Of a DNA stretch of 64,000 bases, positions 8,689-18,226 are shown piece after piece. Under the pieces are notes generated by a model, which was not told the DNA's origin, did not search any database, and worked only from the letters and a program-made list of their open reading frames with translations. The position numbers and the translations under genes were made by a program. Within the stretch, counting starts at the first letter, position 1. The number at the start of each line of letters is the position of its first letter. The stretch spans positions 85,116 to 149,115 of the forward strand of contig JAFRGL010000019.1 of assembly GCA_017433825.1 (NCBI GenBank). The letters are read 5' to 3'. The DNA comes from Eubacterium sp. (lineage in GTDB: Bacteria; Bacillota; Clostridia; Lachnospirales; Lachnospiraceae).

Positions 8689-10653
8689 ATGTATACCTGC
8701 AAGTATCCTCATTTGTTTCAACCCCTTAAAATCGGCAAGGTAACCTTCCGGAACCGTATCTTCGCGGCGCCCACCGGCCTTTTCTGGGCAGACCCGGCCC
8801 ACAGGCCTTTGTACGAGACAAGGGCGTTCAATGAGAGAAAAGCCATGGGCGGCTGCGCCTCCGTATGCGTGGGCGACGTCATGGTGGACGGCAAGCATGC
8901 CAACCACGGACGTTTCGAGATGGCCATGGACGACCCGGAGCTGTACCCGGCATTAAACCGCCTGGCCATGGACATTTCCCGCCACGGCGCGGTTCCCACG
9001 ATTGAAATGTTCCACGGCGGCGCCGCGGCGGCCGTATCCTACAACGACGGCTATGACATCTACGGCCCGCAGGATGAGGAAGTAACCGGCGCCCTCGGCC
9101 AGAGGGTGACCAAGGCCAAAGGCGCGACCCGGGAAATCATGGACCAGATTATCGAAAAACACGTAAATGCCGCGCAGGTGGCGGTGCGCTGCGGTTTCGG
9201 CATGATTTTCCTGCACGCCGGACACGGCTTCCTGCTGCACGAGTTCCTTTCACCCACGCTGAACCACCGTACCGACGAATACGGCGGCTGTTTTGAGAAC
9301 AACATCCGCTTCCCGATGGAAGTGGTGAAGGCTGTCCGCGAAGCGGTGGGCCCGGACGTACCGATTGAAATGCGGATTTCAGGCAGCGAGGTGTATGAAG
9401 GCGGCTACGACGTATCCTACGGCTGCAAAATCGCGGAAGCCTTCGACGGCATCGTGGATATCATCCACGTTTCCTGCGGCTCCCACGAGGACAGCAGGGT
9501 ATTTACGGTCACCCATCCTTCCATGTTCCTGGAGGATGCCTGCAACGTGAAATACGCGGCGGAAATCAAGAAGCATGTGAAGAAATCCTATGTGGCCACC
9601 GTCGGCGCTTTGTCCGACCCGGAGATTCTGGAAGAAATCATCGCCTCCGGCAAGGCGGATATCGTGGAGCTGGGCCGCGGCCTTATCTGCGATCCGGAGC
9701 TTCCCAACAAGGCAAGGCAGGGCAGGGACGAAGAGATCCTGAAATGCTGCAGATGCCTTACCTGTTTCTCAAGCCTTATCGGCCACGGCCAGATTGCCTG
9801 CGCCCTGAATCCGGAAATCGTGGATGCCCATGAGAGGAAATTTGAGCGCACCGCGCCGAAGAAAAAGAAAGTCCTTGTGGCCGGCGGCGGCGTCGGCGGC
9901 ATGGAGGCAGCCAAAATCTGCGCGAAGCGCGGCCATGACGTCATTCTGTGCGAGAAGAGCGATGCCCTGGGCGGCATCATGCGCTGCGAGGAAAACGTGC
10001 CCTTCAAGAAGCACATCAAAGAATACCTGGAACAGCAGGCGATGTACGTAAACAAGGCGGAGAATATCGAAGTACGGCTGAATACGCCGGTGACCCCGGA
10101 GCTGGCCGCGGAAATCGAACCGGACGTCATCATCTGCTCCATCGGCGCGAAATCCGCAAAACCCGCCATCCCCGGCATTGAAAAAACCGTGGATGTGACG
10201 GAAGTCTTCGCGGATCCGGCAAAGGCGGGAAAGAAGACGGTTATCTTAGGCGGCGGTCTTGCCGGCGCCGAGCTTGCCGTATATTTAAGGGATCTGGGCG
10301 TTTGCTCCACCCTGGTGGAAATGGGCCCGCGGCCCAATGTGGGCGATAACATGCTGCACGGCATGGCCCTGGGAATTGAGCTGGCCAGCCCGCTCATCAC
10401 GAAGCTCTTCAGTACGAAGGTCGTGGAAGTGGGAGACGGTACCGTTACGGTGGAAGGCCCGGAAGGAAAGCAGGTTCTGGAAGCCGATACGGTTGTCTGC
10501 GCCCTCGGCCAGGAATCCCTGACGGAAGAAACGGAAGCCTTAAGGTTTGCCGCACCGGAATTCTTCCAGATCGGCAGCTGCCTTACCCCCGGCACCATTT
10601 ACGAGGCCACAAGGCTGGCCTACAACATCGCCATTGACATCGGGGAAAGATAA
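8689..10653 (+). CDS. FMN/4Fe-4S/FAD oxidoreductase, ene-reductase type (OYE1)
   Basis: This 654-residue protein is of the old-yellow-enzyme family fused to an NAD(P)H-FAD module, as in 2,4-dienoyl-CoA reductase, trimethylamine dehydrogenase and bile-acid BaiCD/BaiH. An FMN TIM barrel covers about residues 1-340. Cysteines spaced C-x2-C-x2-C-x11-C (in CCRCLTCF...IACALNP) bind a 4Fe-4S cluster. A dinucleotide fold starts at VLVAGGGVGG, and a second at VILGGGLAGAE. Such enzymes reduce activated C=C bonds or demethylate amines. Its place right after GRE1 suggests that both act on the same compound or its product. The exact reaction cannot be told. Confidence 0.9.
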   Translation: MYTCKYPHLFQPLKIGKVTFRNRIFAAPTGLFWADPAHRPLYETRAFNERKAMGGCASVCVGDVMVDGKHANHGRFEMAMDDPELYPALNRLAMDISRHGAVPTIEMFHGGAAAAVSYNDGYDIYGPQDEEVTGALGQRVTKAKGATREIMDQIIEKHVNAAQVAVRCGFGMIFLHAGHGFLLHEFLSPTLNHRTDEYGGCFENNIRFPMEVVKAVREAVGPDVPIEMRISGSEVYEGGYDVSYGCKIAEAFDGIVDIIHVSCGSHEDSRVFTVTHPSMFLEDACNVKYAAEIKKHVKKSYVATVGALSDPEILEEIIASGKADIVELGRGLICDPELPNKARQGRDEEILKCCRCLTCFSSLIGHGQIACALNPEIVDAHERKFERTAPKKKKVLVAGGGVGGMEAAKICAKRGHDVILCEKSDALGGIMRCEENVPFKKHIKEYLEQQAMYVNKAENIEVRLNTPVTPELAAEIEPDVIICSIGAKSAKPAIPGIEKTVDVTEVFADPAKAGKKTVILGGGLAGAELAVYLRDLGVCSTLVEMGPRPNVGDNMLHGMALGIELASPLITKLFSTKVVEVGDGTVTVEGPEGKQVLEADTVVCALGQESLTEETEALRFAAPEFFQIGSCLTPGTIYEATRLAYNIAIDIGER

Positions 10654-10682
10654 GCCTTCGGAAAGCAAATGTATTTATTGTG

Positions 10683-10719
10683 CGGGACACGGCGTTTTAC
10701 GGCGCCGTGCCCGTTTTTT
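10683..10719 (+). terminator. Terminator of the GRE1-OYE1 unit
   Basis: CGGG-A-CACGGCG pairs with CGCCGTG-C-CCG, and six T follow. It isolates the first GRE/flavoprotein pair from the second flavoprotein gene. Confidence 0.8.
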
Positions 10720-10722
10720 GTT

Positions 10723-10752
10723 TTGCGCTTGTAAGGGATTCTATGATAAAAT
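10723..10752 (+). promoter_or_regulatory. Possible promoter of second flavoprotein gene
   Basis: TTGCGC (10723-10728) and TAAAAT (10747-10752) are 18 bases apart. They lie directly after the terminator and 30 bases before the start codon. Confidence 0.4.
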
Positions 10753-10781
10753 ATATACAAATAACACCAGGGAGGGCACGT

Positions 10782-12806
10782 ATGTCAAAGCTTGTGTATG
10801 AACATTTATTCACGCCGATTTCCATCGGCAATGTTTTCTTTAAAAACAGACTTTTTTCTTCAGCCCAAGATTATCCCGGCCTTACCAGCGGGGAACGGTT
10901 CCTGACCGAAGAAGCTGCTTATTTTTATGAACGCAAGGCTGCCGGCGGTTTCGCAGCTGTCTGCGTAGGCGACATGCTGGTGGACGCAGAGCACGGAAGA
11001 AGCCATCCGTTCCAGATGAGGGGACTGGACCCGATGGCAAAGGTGAATATGACCCGGGTTTCCACGGCCATCAAAAGGCATACGGCCGTGCCTTCCATAG
11101 AGCTGGTGCACGCGGGCAGAAACGCGGACATCCATCTGATGCCGGAAGGCGAACAGTTCGTTTACGGCCCGATGGAATTTGTCCGTCCGGACGGCGTGCA
11201 GGTGCGGGCGCTGGATGATGCAGGCATCGAAGACCTTATCAGGCATTATACGGACGCCGCGGTCTTCGCCATGCAGACCGGCTATAAAATGATTACCCTG
11301 CACGGCGGCCACGGCTGGCAGATTCACCAGTTTTTATCCCCCACGGACAACCAGCGGACCGACAAGTGGGGCGGCAGCGTGGAAAACAGGATGCGCTTCC
11401 CCCTGGCGGTTATCGAGTCCATCCGAAAGGCTATAGGGAACCGGGTGCCCATCGAATTCCGGATGAGCGCCACCGAATTCCTGCCCTGGGGCTATGACGA
11501 GGACGAGGGCCTGGCCATCGCGAAGATGCTGGACGGCAAGGTGGATATCATCCATGTATCCGCCGGCCACCATGAAATCGACATCGCCAGCATGCATTCT
11601 TCCCCCACCATGTTCATGCCCGACGGCGACAACCTGAGGTTTGCGGCGGAAATCAAAAAGCACGTTTCCACGCCGGTGGCCACGGTAGGCGCCTATACCG
11701 ACCCGGAAATGTTCGAGGAAATCATCGCTTCCGGCAAGGCTGACATCGTCTGCCTGGCCCGGCAGACCCTGGCGGATCCGGATCTGCCCATCAAGGCGAG
11801 AGCCGGAAAACGGGATGAAATCCGTCCGTGCCTGAGATGCTTCAACTGCTTCTCCAACAGCACCATCGACGGCGTGTTCTACTGCGCGGTAAATCCGGAG
11901 ATAGGCCGCGAGAAGGAAGCCTTCTTCCGCAAGGCACCCAGGTTTAAAAAGAAGGTTCTTGTGGCAGGCGGCGGCCCCGGCGGCATGCAGGCTGCGCTTA
12001 CGGCTGCGGAGCAGGGGCATGAGGTCATTCTGTGCGAGAAGACGGACCGGTTAGGCGGCGCGCTTTTGTGCGAGGAAAAGATTCCGTTTAAGAAAAACCT
12101 GGGCATTTACCTGGCCAGGCAGGCGGCCATGTGCGAAAAAGACCCGGCCATTACCGTCAGGAAGAACTGTCCGGTAACCCCGGAAGTTGTGGAAGAAATC
12201 AAGCCGGACGTGATTATCGTGGCCATAGGCGCAAGGCCGGTTAAGCCGGACATCCCCGGCATTGACGGCGCAAATGTGGCCGGTGCGGAAGAGGTATACC
12301 TGGATATCGCAAAGGCCGGTCAGAAGGTTGTCATCATGGGCGGCGGCCTGGTCGGCCTGGAGCTTGGCACCTACCTTGCGGACAACGGTAGGGACGTGAC
12401 GGTGGTGGAAATGGCCCCTTCAACCCTGGTAACCCCGCCGGAGGGCGGCACCTCCGACCGTATGGGCGGCATCATGGACATGCCCGCAGGCTATCCGTTG
12501 GTGCAGGGCGTGGCGCTGATGGTGAAGATGAGCGAAATGCCGAACATCACCGTGAAGCCTTCCACCAAAGCGCTGGAAATCACTTCCGAAGGCCTGATGG
12601 TGGAGACGAAGGGTGAAAAATACCTGATTCCCGCGGATACGGTGATTTACGCGGTGGGCCAGAAGCCGGAAACGGAAGCCGCTGACGCGATTGCGGGCAT
12701 GGTTCCCGAATTTTACCGGATCGGCGACTGCGTACTGCCCGCGAATATTTACGAAGCCACATCCCAGGCCTGGCAGATTGCCGTGGATATCGGCCAGGTT
12801 ATCTGA
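10782..12806 (+). CDS. FMN/4Fe-4S/FAD oxidoreductase, ene-reductase type (OYE2)
   Basis: This 674-residue paralogue of the previous flavoprotein has the same plan. It has an FMN barrel, then CLRCFNCF...YCAVNP with C-x2-C-x2-C-x11-C for a 4Fe-4S cluster, then Rossmann folds at VLVAGGGPGG and VIMGGGLVGLE. The start at 10782 follows GGAGGG. An upstream in-frame ATG at 10680 is rejected because it would place the terminator inside the gene. The barrel differs in substrate-side segments (for example SSAQDYPGLTSGERF against AAPTGLFWADPAHRP), so it probably handles a different substrate. It has its own promoter and no strong terminator before the intergenic gap. Confidence 0.9.
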   Translation: MSKLVYEHLFTPISIGNVFFKNRLFSSAQDYPGLTSGERFLTEEAAYFYERKAAGGFAAVCVGDMLVDAEHGRSHPFQMRGLDPMAKVNMTRVSTAIKRHTAVPSIELVHAGRNADIHLMPEGEQFVYGPMEFVRPDGVQVRALDDAGIEDLIRHYTDAAVFAMQTGYKMITLHGGHGWQIHQFLSPTDNQRTDKWGGSVENRMRFPLAVIESIRKAIGNRVPIEFRMSATEFLPWGYDEDEGLAIAKMLDGKVDIIHVSAGHHEIDIASMHSSPTMFMPDGDNLRFAAEIKKHVSTPVATVGAYTDPEMFEEIIASGKADIVCLARQTLADPDLPIKARAGKRDEIRPCLRCFNCFSNSTIDGVFYCAVNPEIGREKEAFFRKAPRFKKKVLVAGGGPGGMQAALTAAEQGHEVILCEKTDRLGGALLCEEKIPFKKNLGIYLARQAAMCEKDPAITVRKNCPVTPEVVEEIKPDVIIVAIGARPVKPDIPGIDGANVAGAEEVYLDIAKAGQKVVIMGGGLVGLELGTYLADNGRDVTVVEMAPSTLVTPPEGGTSDRMGGIMDMPAGYPLVQGVALMVKMSEMPNITVKPSTKALEITSEGLMVETKGEKYLIPADTVIYAVGQKPETEAADAIAGMVPEFYRIGDCVLPANIYEATSQAWQIAVDIGQVI

Positions 12807-13212
12807 AACAGATAGGGTCAGGACCTGCAGGCAGAGAGGGACTTTATCGTCTGTTTTGGTAATATTCCATAAATATGAACTTGAAATTTTGTGAACTGTT
12901 GATTCCGTAATTTGATGCATGTTATCAAGGAATATGATATAATAATATTAATAATCATTATTATATTTGACGAATTTCATCAGTTGCCGAGCATCAGTTT
13001 CGGAAGAAAAAGAAGGCATACAGCTTTTTGATGATATGTTTCAAAGAGTAGGTTCGTATTTATCGGAATTTTGCAACTTTAATAAGAAATAAGACTTGCC
13101 CGGGAATTCAAATTTGTAAAATTTTGAATAACAATTTTTCAGTCAGTATGGCGTTTTGTGGTAGAATAAAATCAGGAAAGAATATTAAAATCACAGATGG
13201 AGGAGAATGTAC
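12807..13212 (+). other. 406-base AT-rich intergenic region before GRE2
   Basis: I see no coding sequence here. The region holds an AT-only inverted repeat (ATAATAAT at 12939-12946 with ATTATTAT at 12957-12964) overlapping a TATAAT at 12938-12943. A second possible -10, TAGAAT, lies at 13162-13167 with a weak TTCAGT 18 bases upstream. GGAGGAG at 13199-13205 is the ribosome binding site of GRE2. The length suggests an untranslated leader or regulator sites. Confidence 0.45.
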
Positions 13213-15639
13213 ATGTACAAAAAAGCACCTATGACGGACAGGGTAAAGCGTATCCGTGAAAGATACCGCAATACCATGCCCAAAATCGATCTGAACCGGT
13301 ACAAAATCGTTACCGAGTTCTACATGGAGAACCCGCAGCTTCAGGGCAATCTGAAGAGGGCCAAGGTTTTAAGGGAACTCTTCGAGAAGATGCCCACACC
13401 GGTGTTTGAAGACGATCTGATTGTCGGCTTCCCCGGCACCACCTACCGCTGCTGCGCGCTGTATCCGGAACATGGCGGCGTCGGCTACATTGATAGGGAC
13501 GTGCAGAACGGCAAGATTATGACCCGGAAAACCGATCCCTACATGATTGATCCCGAAGATGCGGAATACCTGCATGCCACCACCGAATTCTGGAGCAAGA
13601 ACAACTACGGCGCCATGGCGGACGAGTATTCACCCAGACCGGCTGTCAATTATGAAGGCAACGGCGTAATGGGTTACCGTTCGAAGGGCAGCTACGGCGG
13701 ACCCACCGGTCACTTCACCTGCAACCATTTCCGGGCTGTTGACGTGGGCTTTAAGGTAGTCGCAGACGAGGCTGTGGCGAAGATGCGCGAGATGGAAGAG
13801 AACGGTATCTTCGGACAGGACATTTACAAATACAACTTCTACCGGGGTGTGGAAATCGTCTGTACCGGCTTCATTCACTATGCGGAGCGTTACGGCGCGA
13901 CCCTGGAGAAGATGGCGGAGGAATGCACCGACGAAGCCAGGAAGGCCGAGCTTTTGGAGATGGCCGACACCATGAACTGGATCATCAAGAATCCCGCCCG
14001 CAACTTCCATGATGCCGTACAGATTGTTTATTTATACCAGCTGTCCAACATGCTTGACGCCCAGCTGCACGGAACCTCCCTCGGCCGTGTGGACCAGTAC
14101 GTGGGCAAGTATTATGAGAAGGATCTGGCAGAAGGAAAGATTACGCCCGAAAGAGCCCAGGAGCTCATCGACTGCTTCGTCCTGAAGCTGGCCGAGAACA
14201 ATAAAGTGGCCCCCGGCGGCGACGGATGGAACGCCGGACCCGGCTATACCTCCGGACAGCTGATGACCATCGGCGGCGTAAAACCGGACGGCACCGATGC
14301 CACCAACCCCGTAACCTATATGTTCCTGCAGGCAAACGGCCGTATGCAGCTGCACGATCCGCCCATGGCCCTGCGTATTCATGAGAATACCCCGGATGAC
14401 CTGTGGGAAGCTGCCATTGAAGCTTCCAAGCTGGCCGGCGGCGTTCCCTCTTATGAATATGACGGCGTGATCATTCCCGCCCTTATGAAGAGGGGCGTTG
14501 AACTTGAAGATGCCAGAAATTATGCCCTGATGGGCTGTGTCGAGCCTGCGGCCTATGCGGAATGGGCATGCCCCGGCGGCACCGGCACTTCTGTTTACAT
14601 GAACATTGCCGTTATGCTGCTGATTGCCATCAACAACGGCACGAATCCCTTCCAGGCGCCTGGCGCTCCCGCCCCGCGGCAGACCTGCCTGCCCACCGGC
14701 TATCTGTACGAGATGAACTCCATCGAAGAGGTTATGGAAGCATGTGAGAAGCAGATGAACTATCTGGCAAAACTGCAGGCAAACTCCGTAAACGTCTGGG
14801 AATCCATGGCCAGCTACCATGTACAGCTTCCGCTGGTATCCTGCATGTATGACGGGTGTATGGAGAAAGGCATGGACGTTATGCAGGGCGGCGCGAAGTA
14901 CAACTCCACAGGTACTTCCTGTGTAGGCGTGGGCAATCTTGCCGATTCCGTAAGCATGATCGACCATCTCTGCTTCAAGACCAAGAAGTGCACCACCAGG
15001 GAACTGTATGACGCCCTGATGGCCAACTGGGAAGGCTATGAGGAACTGCATCAGTATATTGTCGGCAAGGCGCCGCATTACGGCAATGCGGATCCTGAGT
15101 GCGACAAGTACATGACCTGGGCTGCCAATATGTATGCAGACGCCGTAACGAAGCCCACCGGTCCGAGAGGCAACCACTATCAGGCAGGCTGCTATCCTGT
15201 AACCTTAAACGTGCTTTACGGCTATGTAACCCCGGCAACCCCGGACGGCAGAAAAGCCGGCGAGCCTTTGGCTGACGGTATTTCCCCGCTGCAGGGCCAG
15301 GACAAGGGCGGCCCGCTTACCACAATCAACTCCCTGCTGACCTTTGACCAGACCAAGTTCTCCAACGGTACGCTGTGCAACATGAAGTTCCATCCCACGG
15401 CCCTGAACCGTGAGGACGGCTGGAAGAAGCTGCGTGACGTCATGGATTCCTACTTCTCCGGCGGCGGCATGGAGCTGCAGCTGAACATCGTTTCCGCCGA
15501 TACCCTGAAGGATGCCCAGAAGAACCCGGAGAACTACAAAGACCTCGTCGTCCGTGTAGCCGGCTTCTCCGCATACTTCGTCGAAGTGTTCAAGGAGTCC
15601 CAGGACGACCTGATCAGACGTACGGAGATGAGCGTATAA
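13213..15639 (+). CDS. Glycyl radical enzyme 2
   Basis: This GRE1-family paralogue has 808 residues, with active-site Cys442 in GCVEP and radical Gly784 in RVAGFSAYF. The loop after the cysteine reads GCVEPAAYAEWACPGG, so it lacks the CGCG of GRE1/4/5 and groups with GRE3. GRE2 and GRE3 share long stretches such as ENGIFGQDIYKYNFYRG. Because GGAGGAG sits at 13199-13205, the ATG at 13213 has ideal spacing. The ATG at 13207 is only one base from it and was not chosen. Function is inferred as radical elimination on an unknown substrate. It lies 88 bases before GRE3, with a new promoter between. Confidence 0.9.
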   Translation: MYKKAPMTDRVKRIRERYRNTMPKIDLNRYKIVTEFYMENPQLQGNLKRAKVLRELFEKMPTPVFEDDLIVGFPGTTYRCCALYPEHGGVGYIDRDVQNGKIMTRKTDPYMIDPEDAEYLHATTEFWSKNNYGAMADEYSPRPAVNYEGNGVMGYRSKGSYGGPTGHFTCNHFRAVDVGFKVVADEAVAKMREMEENGIFGQDIYKYNFYRGVEIVCTGFIHYAERYGATLEKMAEECTDEARKAELLEMADTMNWIIKNPARNFHDAVQIVYLYQLSNMLDAQLHGTSLGRVDQYVGKYYEKDLAEGKITPERAQELIDCFVLKLAENNKVAPGGDGWNAGPGYTSGQLMTIGGVKPDGTDATNPVTYMFLQANGRMQLHDPPMALRIHENTPDDLWEAAIEASKLAGGVPSYEYDGVIIPALMKRGVELEDARNYALMGCVEPAAYAEWACPGGTGTSVYMNIAVMLLIAINNGTNPFQAPGAPAPRQTCLPTGYLYEMNSIEEVMEACEKQMNYLAKLQANSVNVWESMASYHVQLPLVSCMYDGCMEKGMDVMQGGAKYNSTGTSCVGVGNLADSVSMIDHLCFKTKKCTTRELYDALMANWEGYEELHQYIVGKAPHYGNADPECDKYMTWAANMYADAVTKPTGPRGNHYQAGCYPVTLNVLYGYVTPATPDGRKAGEPLADGISPLQGQDKGGPLTTINSLLTFDQTKFSNGTLCNMKFHPTALNREDGWKKLRDVMDSYFSGGGMELQLNIVSADTLKDAQKNPENYKDLVVRVAGFSAYFVEVFKESQDDLIRRTEMSV

Positions 15640-15654
15640 AGTTAAATAATCATC

Positions 15655-15683
15655 TTTAACTTCCGGTTCCATTGTGCTATAAT
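15655..15683 (+). promoter_or_regulatory. Promoter of GRE3 (extended -10)
   Basis: TTTAAC (15655-15660) and TATAAT (15678-15683) are 17 bases apart, with TG one base before the -10. GRE3 can therefore be transcribed separately from GRE2. Confidence 0.6.
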
Positions 15684-15727
15684 AAGCTGAAACATATTGA
15701 TATTTATACATAACAAGGAGAAAAATT

Positions 15728-18151
15728 ATGTACAAAAAAGCACCCATGACAGATCGTGTGGCACGTATCCGTGAAAGATACCGCAACACGATCCCGACCA
15801 TCGACGTAAACAGGTACAGAATCGTCACCGAGTTTTACATGGCAAACCCGCAGCTGCAGGGCAACCTCAAGAGGGCGAAAGCATTAAGGGAGATTTTCGA
15901 AAAGATGCCTACTCCCGTATTTGAGGATGATCTGATTGTCGGCTTCCCCGGCACCACCTACAGATGCTGCGCGCTGTATCCCGAATACGGCGGAATCTCC
16001 ACCATCGATGCAAGCCTGCAGAGAAATGAGATTCAGACCCGTAAGTCCGATACTTACAAGATTGAGCCCGAAGACATGGCCTACATTCATGAGACCGCTT
16101 CCTTCTGGGACAAGAACAACTACGGTGCCATCGCGAGAGAGTATTTCCCCGTTTACGGCGCAAACTTTACCGGCAACGGCGTAGTAGGCTACAGCCCCTT
16201 CTTTGCATACGGCGCACCCACCGGCCACTTTGCAGGCAACCATTTCAAAGCTGTAGACGTAGGTTTCAAGGCAGTTGCTGAAGAAGCTGAAGCGAAGATG
16301 CGCGAGATGGAAGAGAACGGTATCTTCGGACAGGACATCTACAAATACAACTTCTACCGCGGCATTGAAATCGTCTGCACAGGCTTCATTCACTATGCAG
16401 AGCGTTACGGCGCAGCGCTGGAGAAGCTGGCTGAGGAATGCACCGACGAAGCCAGGAAGGCTGAACTGCTTGAGATGGCCGACACCATGAACTGGATCAT
16501 CAAGAACCCGGCCAGGAACTTCCATGATGCCATCCAGATCGTGTATCTGTATCAGCTGGCCTTCATCCTTGACGGACAGCTGCACGGCCTGTCACTCGGA
16601 CGTGTTGACCAGTTCACCGGCAAATACTACGAGAAAGACCTTGCCGAAGGCAAGATTACACCTGAAAGAGCTCAGGAACTGGTAGACTGCTTCGTACTGA
16701 AGCTGGCCGAGAACAACAAGGTTACCCCCGGCAAGGACGGCTTCTCCGCAGCTCCCGGCTATACCTCCGGACAGCTTTGCACCATCGGCGGCGTACATCC
16801 CGACGGAACAGACGCCACCAACGCCGTAACCTATATGTTCCTGCAGGCAAACGGCCGTATGCAGCTGCACGATCCGCCCATTGCCCTTCGTGTGCATGAC
16901 GATATGCCTGATGACCTTTGGGAAGCAGCCATCGAGGCTTCCAAGCTCGCCGGCGGCGTACCTTCTTATGAATATGACGGCGTAATCATTCCTTCCCTTC
17001 TGAAGAAGGGCCTTTCCATTGAGGATGCCAGAAACTACCATCTGTGCGGCTGCGTAGAGCCCGCAGGCTTCGGTGACTGGGCAGATCCGGGCGGAGACGG
17101 AACTTCCGTATACCTGAATATCGCTGTCCTTCTGCTTCTGGCTATCAACAACGGTGTGAACCCGCTGCGCATGCCCGGCAGACCTGAACCCCGTCAGTCT
17201 GCTCTGCCCACCGGTTATCTGTATGAGATGAACTCCATCGAGGAAGTTATGGATGCCTGTGAGAAGCAGATGGAATATCTGATGAAATATCAGATCGCTT
17301 CCGTTAATGCGTGGGAATCCCAGGCCAGCTATCACCTGCAGCTGCCCATCGTTTCCGCGATGTTCCCGGGCTGCATGGAAAAAGGCATGGACGTTCAGCA
17401 GGGCGGTGCGAAGTACAACTCCACCGGTACCTCCTGCGTAGGCGTAGGCAACCTTGCCGACTCCGTAAGCATGATCGACCATCTGTGCTTCAAGGCCAAA
17501 AAGTGCACCACCAGGGAACTGTATGATGCCCTGATGGCCAACTGGGAAGGCTATGAAGAGCTTTACCAGTATGTCAACGGCAGAGCTCCGCACTACGGCA
17601 ATGCAGATCCCGAGTGCGACAAGTACATGACCTGGGCTGCCGAAATGTATGCGAAATCCGTTATCGGAAAGACCGGCCCGAGAGGCCAGTATACAGCAGG
17701 CTGCTATCCTGTAACCTTGAATGTTATGTATGGCTATGTTACCCCGGCTACCCCGGACGGCCGTAAGCTCGGCGATCCGCTGACCGACGGTATTTCCCCG
17801 CGTGCCGGCCTGGACAAGGGAGGCCCGGTAACCACCATCAACTCCCTGAACACCTTTGACCAGACCCTGTACGCCAACGGTACGCTGTGCAACATGAAGT
17901 TCCATCCCACATCCCTGAACCGTGCAGACGGCTGGAAGAAGCTGCGTGACGTTATGGCCACCTTCTTCACCGGCGGCGGCATGGAGCTGCAGCTGAACAT
18001 CGTATCTGCGGATACCTTAAGAGATGCTCAGAAGAATCCTGATAACTACAAAGACCTTGTTGTCCGTGTAGCCGGCTTCTCCGCATACTTCGTAGAAGTA
18101 TTCAAAGAGAACCAGGATGACCTGATCAGAAGAACAGAGATGTCCGTATAA
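15728..18151 (+). CDS. Glycyl radical enzyme 3
   Basis: This 807-residue GRE1-family paralogue is closest by eye to GRE2. The active-site cysteine is Cys442 in CGCVEPAGFGDW, with an extra Cys at 440. The radical glycine is Gly783 in RVAGFSAYF. AAGGAG precedes the ATG at 15728. The segment after residue 90 (ISTIDASLQRNEIQTRKSDTYKIEPEDM) differs strongly from the other paralogues and may shape the substrate pocket. Codon use is richer in GTT/GCA/GTA than in GRE1, a pattern also seen in the activase and aldehyde dehydrogenase genes, which may mark high expression. A strong terminator and a structured repeat follow. Confidence 0.9.
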   Translation: MYKKAPMTDRVARIRERYRNTIPTIDVNRYRIVTEFYMANPQLQGNLKRAKALREIFEKMPTPVFEDDLIVGFPGTTYRCCALYPEYGGISTIDASLQRNEIQTRKSDTYKIEPEDMAYIHETASFWDKNNYGAIAREYFPVYGANFTGNGVVGYSPFFAYGAPTGHFAGNHFKAVDVGFKAVAEEAEAKMREMEENGIFGQDIYKYNFYRGIEIVCTGFIHYAERYGAALEKLAEECTDEARKAELLEMADTMNWIIKNPARNFHDAIQIVYLYQLAFILDGQLHGLSLGRVDQFTGKYYEKDLAEGKITPERAQELVDCFVLKLAENNKVTPGKDGFSAAPGYTSGQLCTIGGVHPDGTDATNAVTYMFLQANGRMQLHDPPIALRVHDDMPDDLWEAAIEASKLAGGVPSYEYDGVIIPSLLKKGLSIEDARNYHLCGCVEPAGFGDWADPGGDGTSVYLNIAVLLLLAINNGVNPLRMPGRPEPRQSALPTGYLYEMNSIEEVMDACEKQMEYLMKYQIASVNAWESQASYHLQLPIVSAMFPGCMEKGMDVQQGGAKYNSTGTSCVGVGNLADSVSMIDHLCFKAKKCTTRELYDALMANWEGYEELYQYVNGRAPHYGNADPECDKYMTWAAEMYAKSVIGKTGPRGQYTAGCYPVTLNVMYGYVTPATPDGRKLGDPLTDGISPRAGLDKGGPVTTINSLNTFDQTLYANGTLCNMKFHPTSLNRADGWKKLRDVMATFFTGGGMELQLNIVSADTLRDAQKNPDNYKDLVVRVAGFSAYFVEVFKENQDDLIRRTEMSV

Positions 18152-18181
18152 TGAGCGTATAAAGCAGACATAATAAAGGAA

Positions 18182-18217
18182 CGCCCCTTGCAAGCTTGCT
18201 TGTAAGGGGCGTTTTTT
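18182..18217 (+). terminator. Terminator after GRE3
   Basis: A 13-bp stem (18182-18194 with 18199-18211, one G-U pair) has a four-base loop and is followed by six T. The inner part GCAAGCTTGCTTG is the same as in the terminator after GRE5. Confidence 0.85.
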
Positions 18218-18226
18218 ATTAGGGAT

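Noticed and set aside
13207-13212. ATG at 13207 as start of GRE2
   Set aside because: It lies one base from the ribosome binding site. The ATG at 13213 has proper spacing and matches the paralogues.
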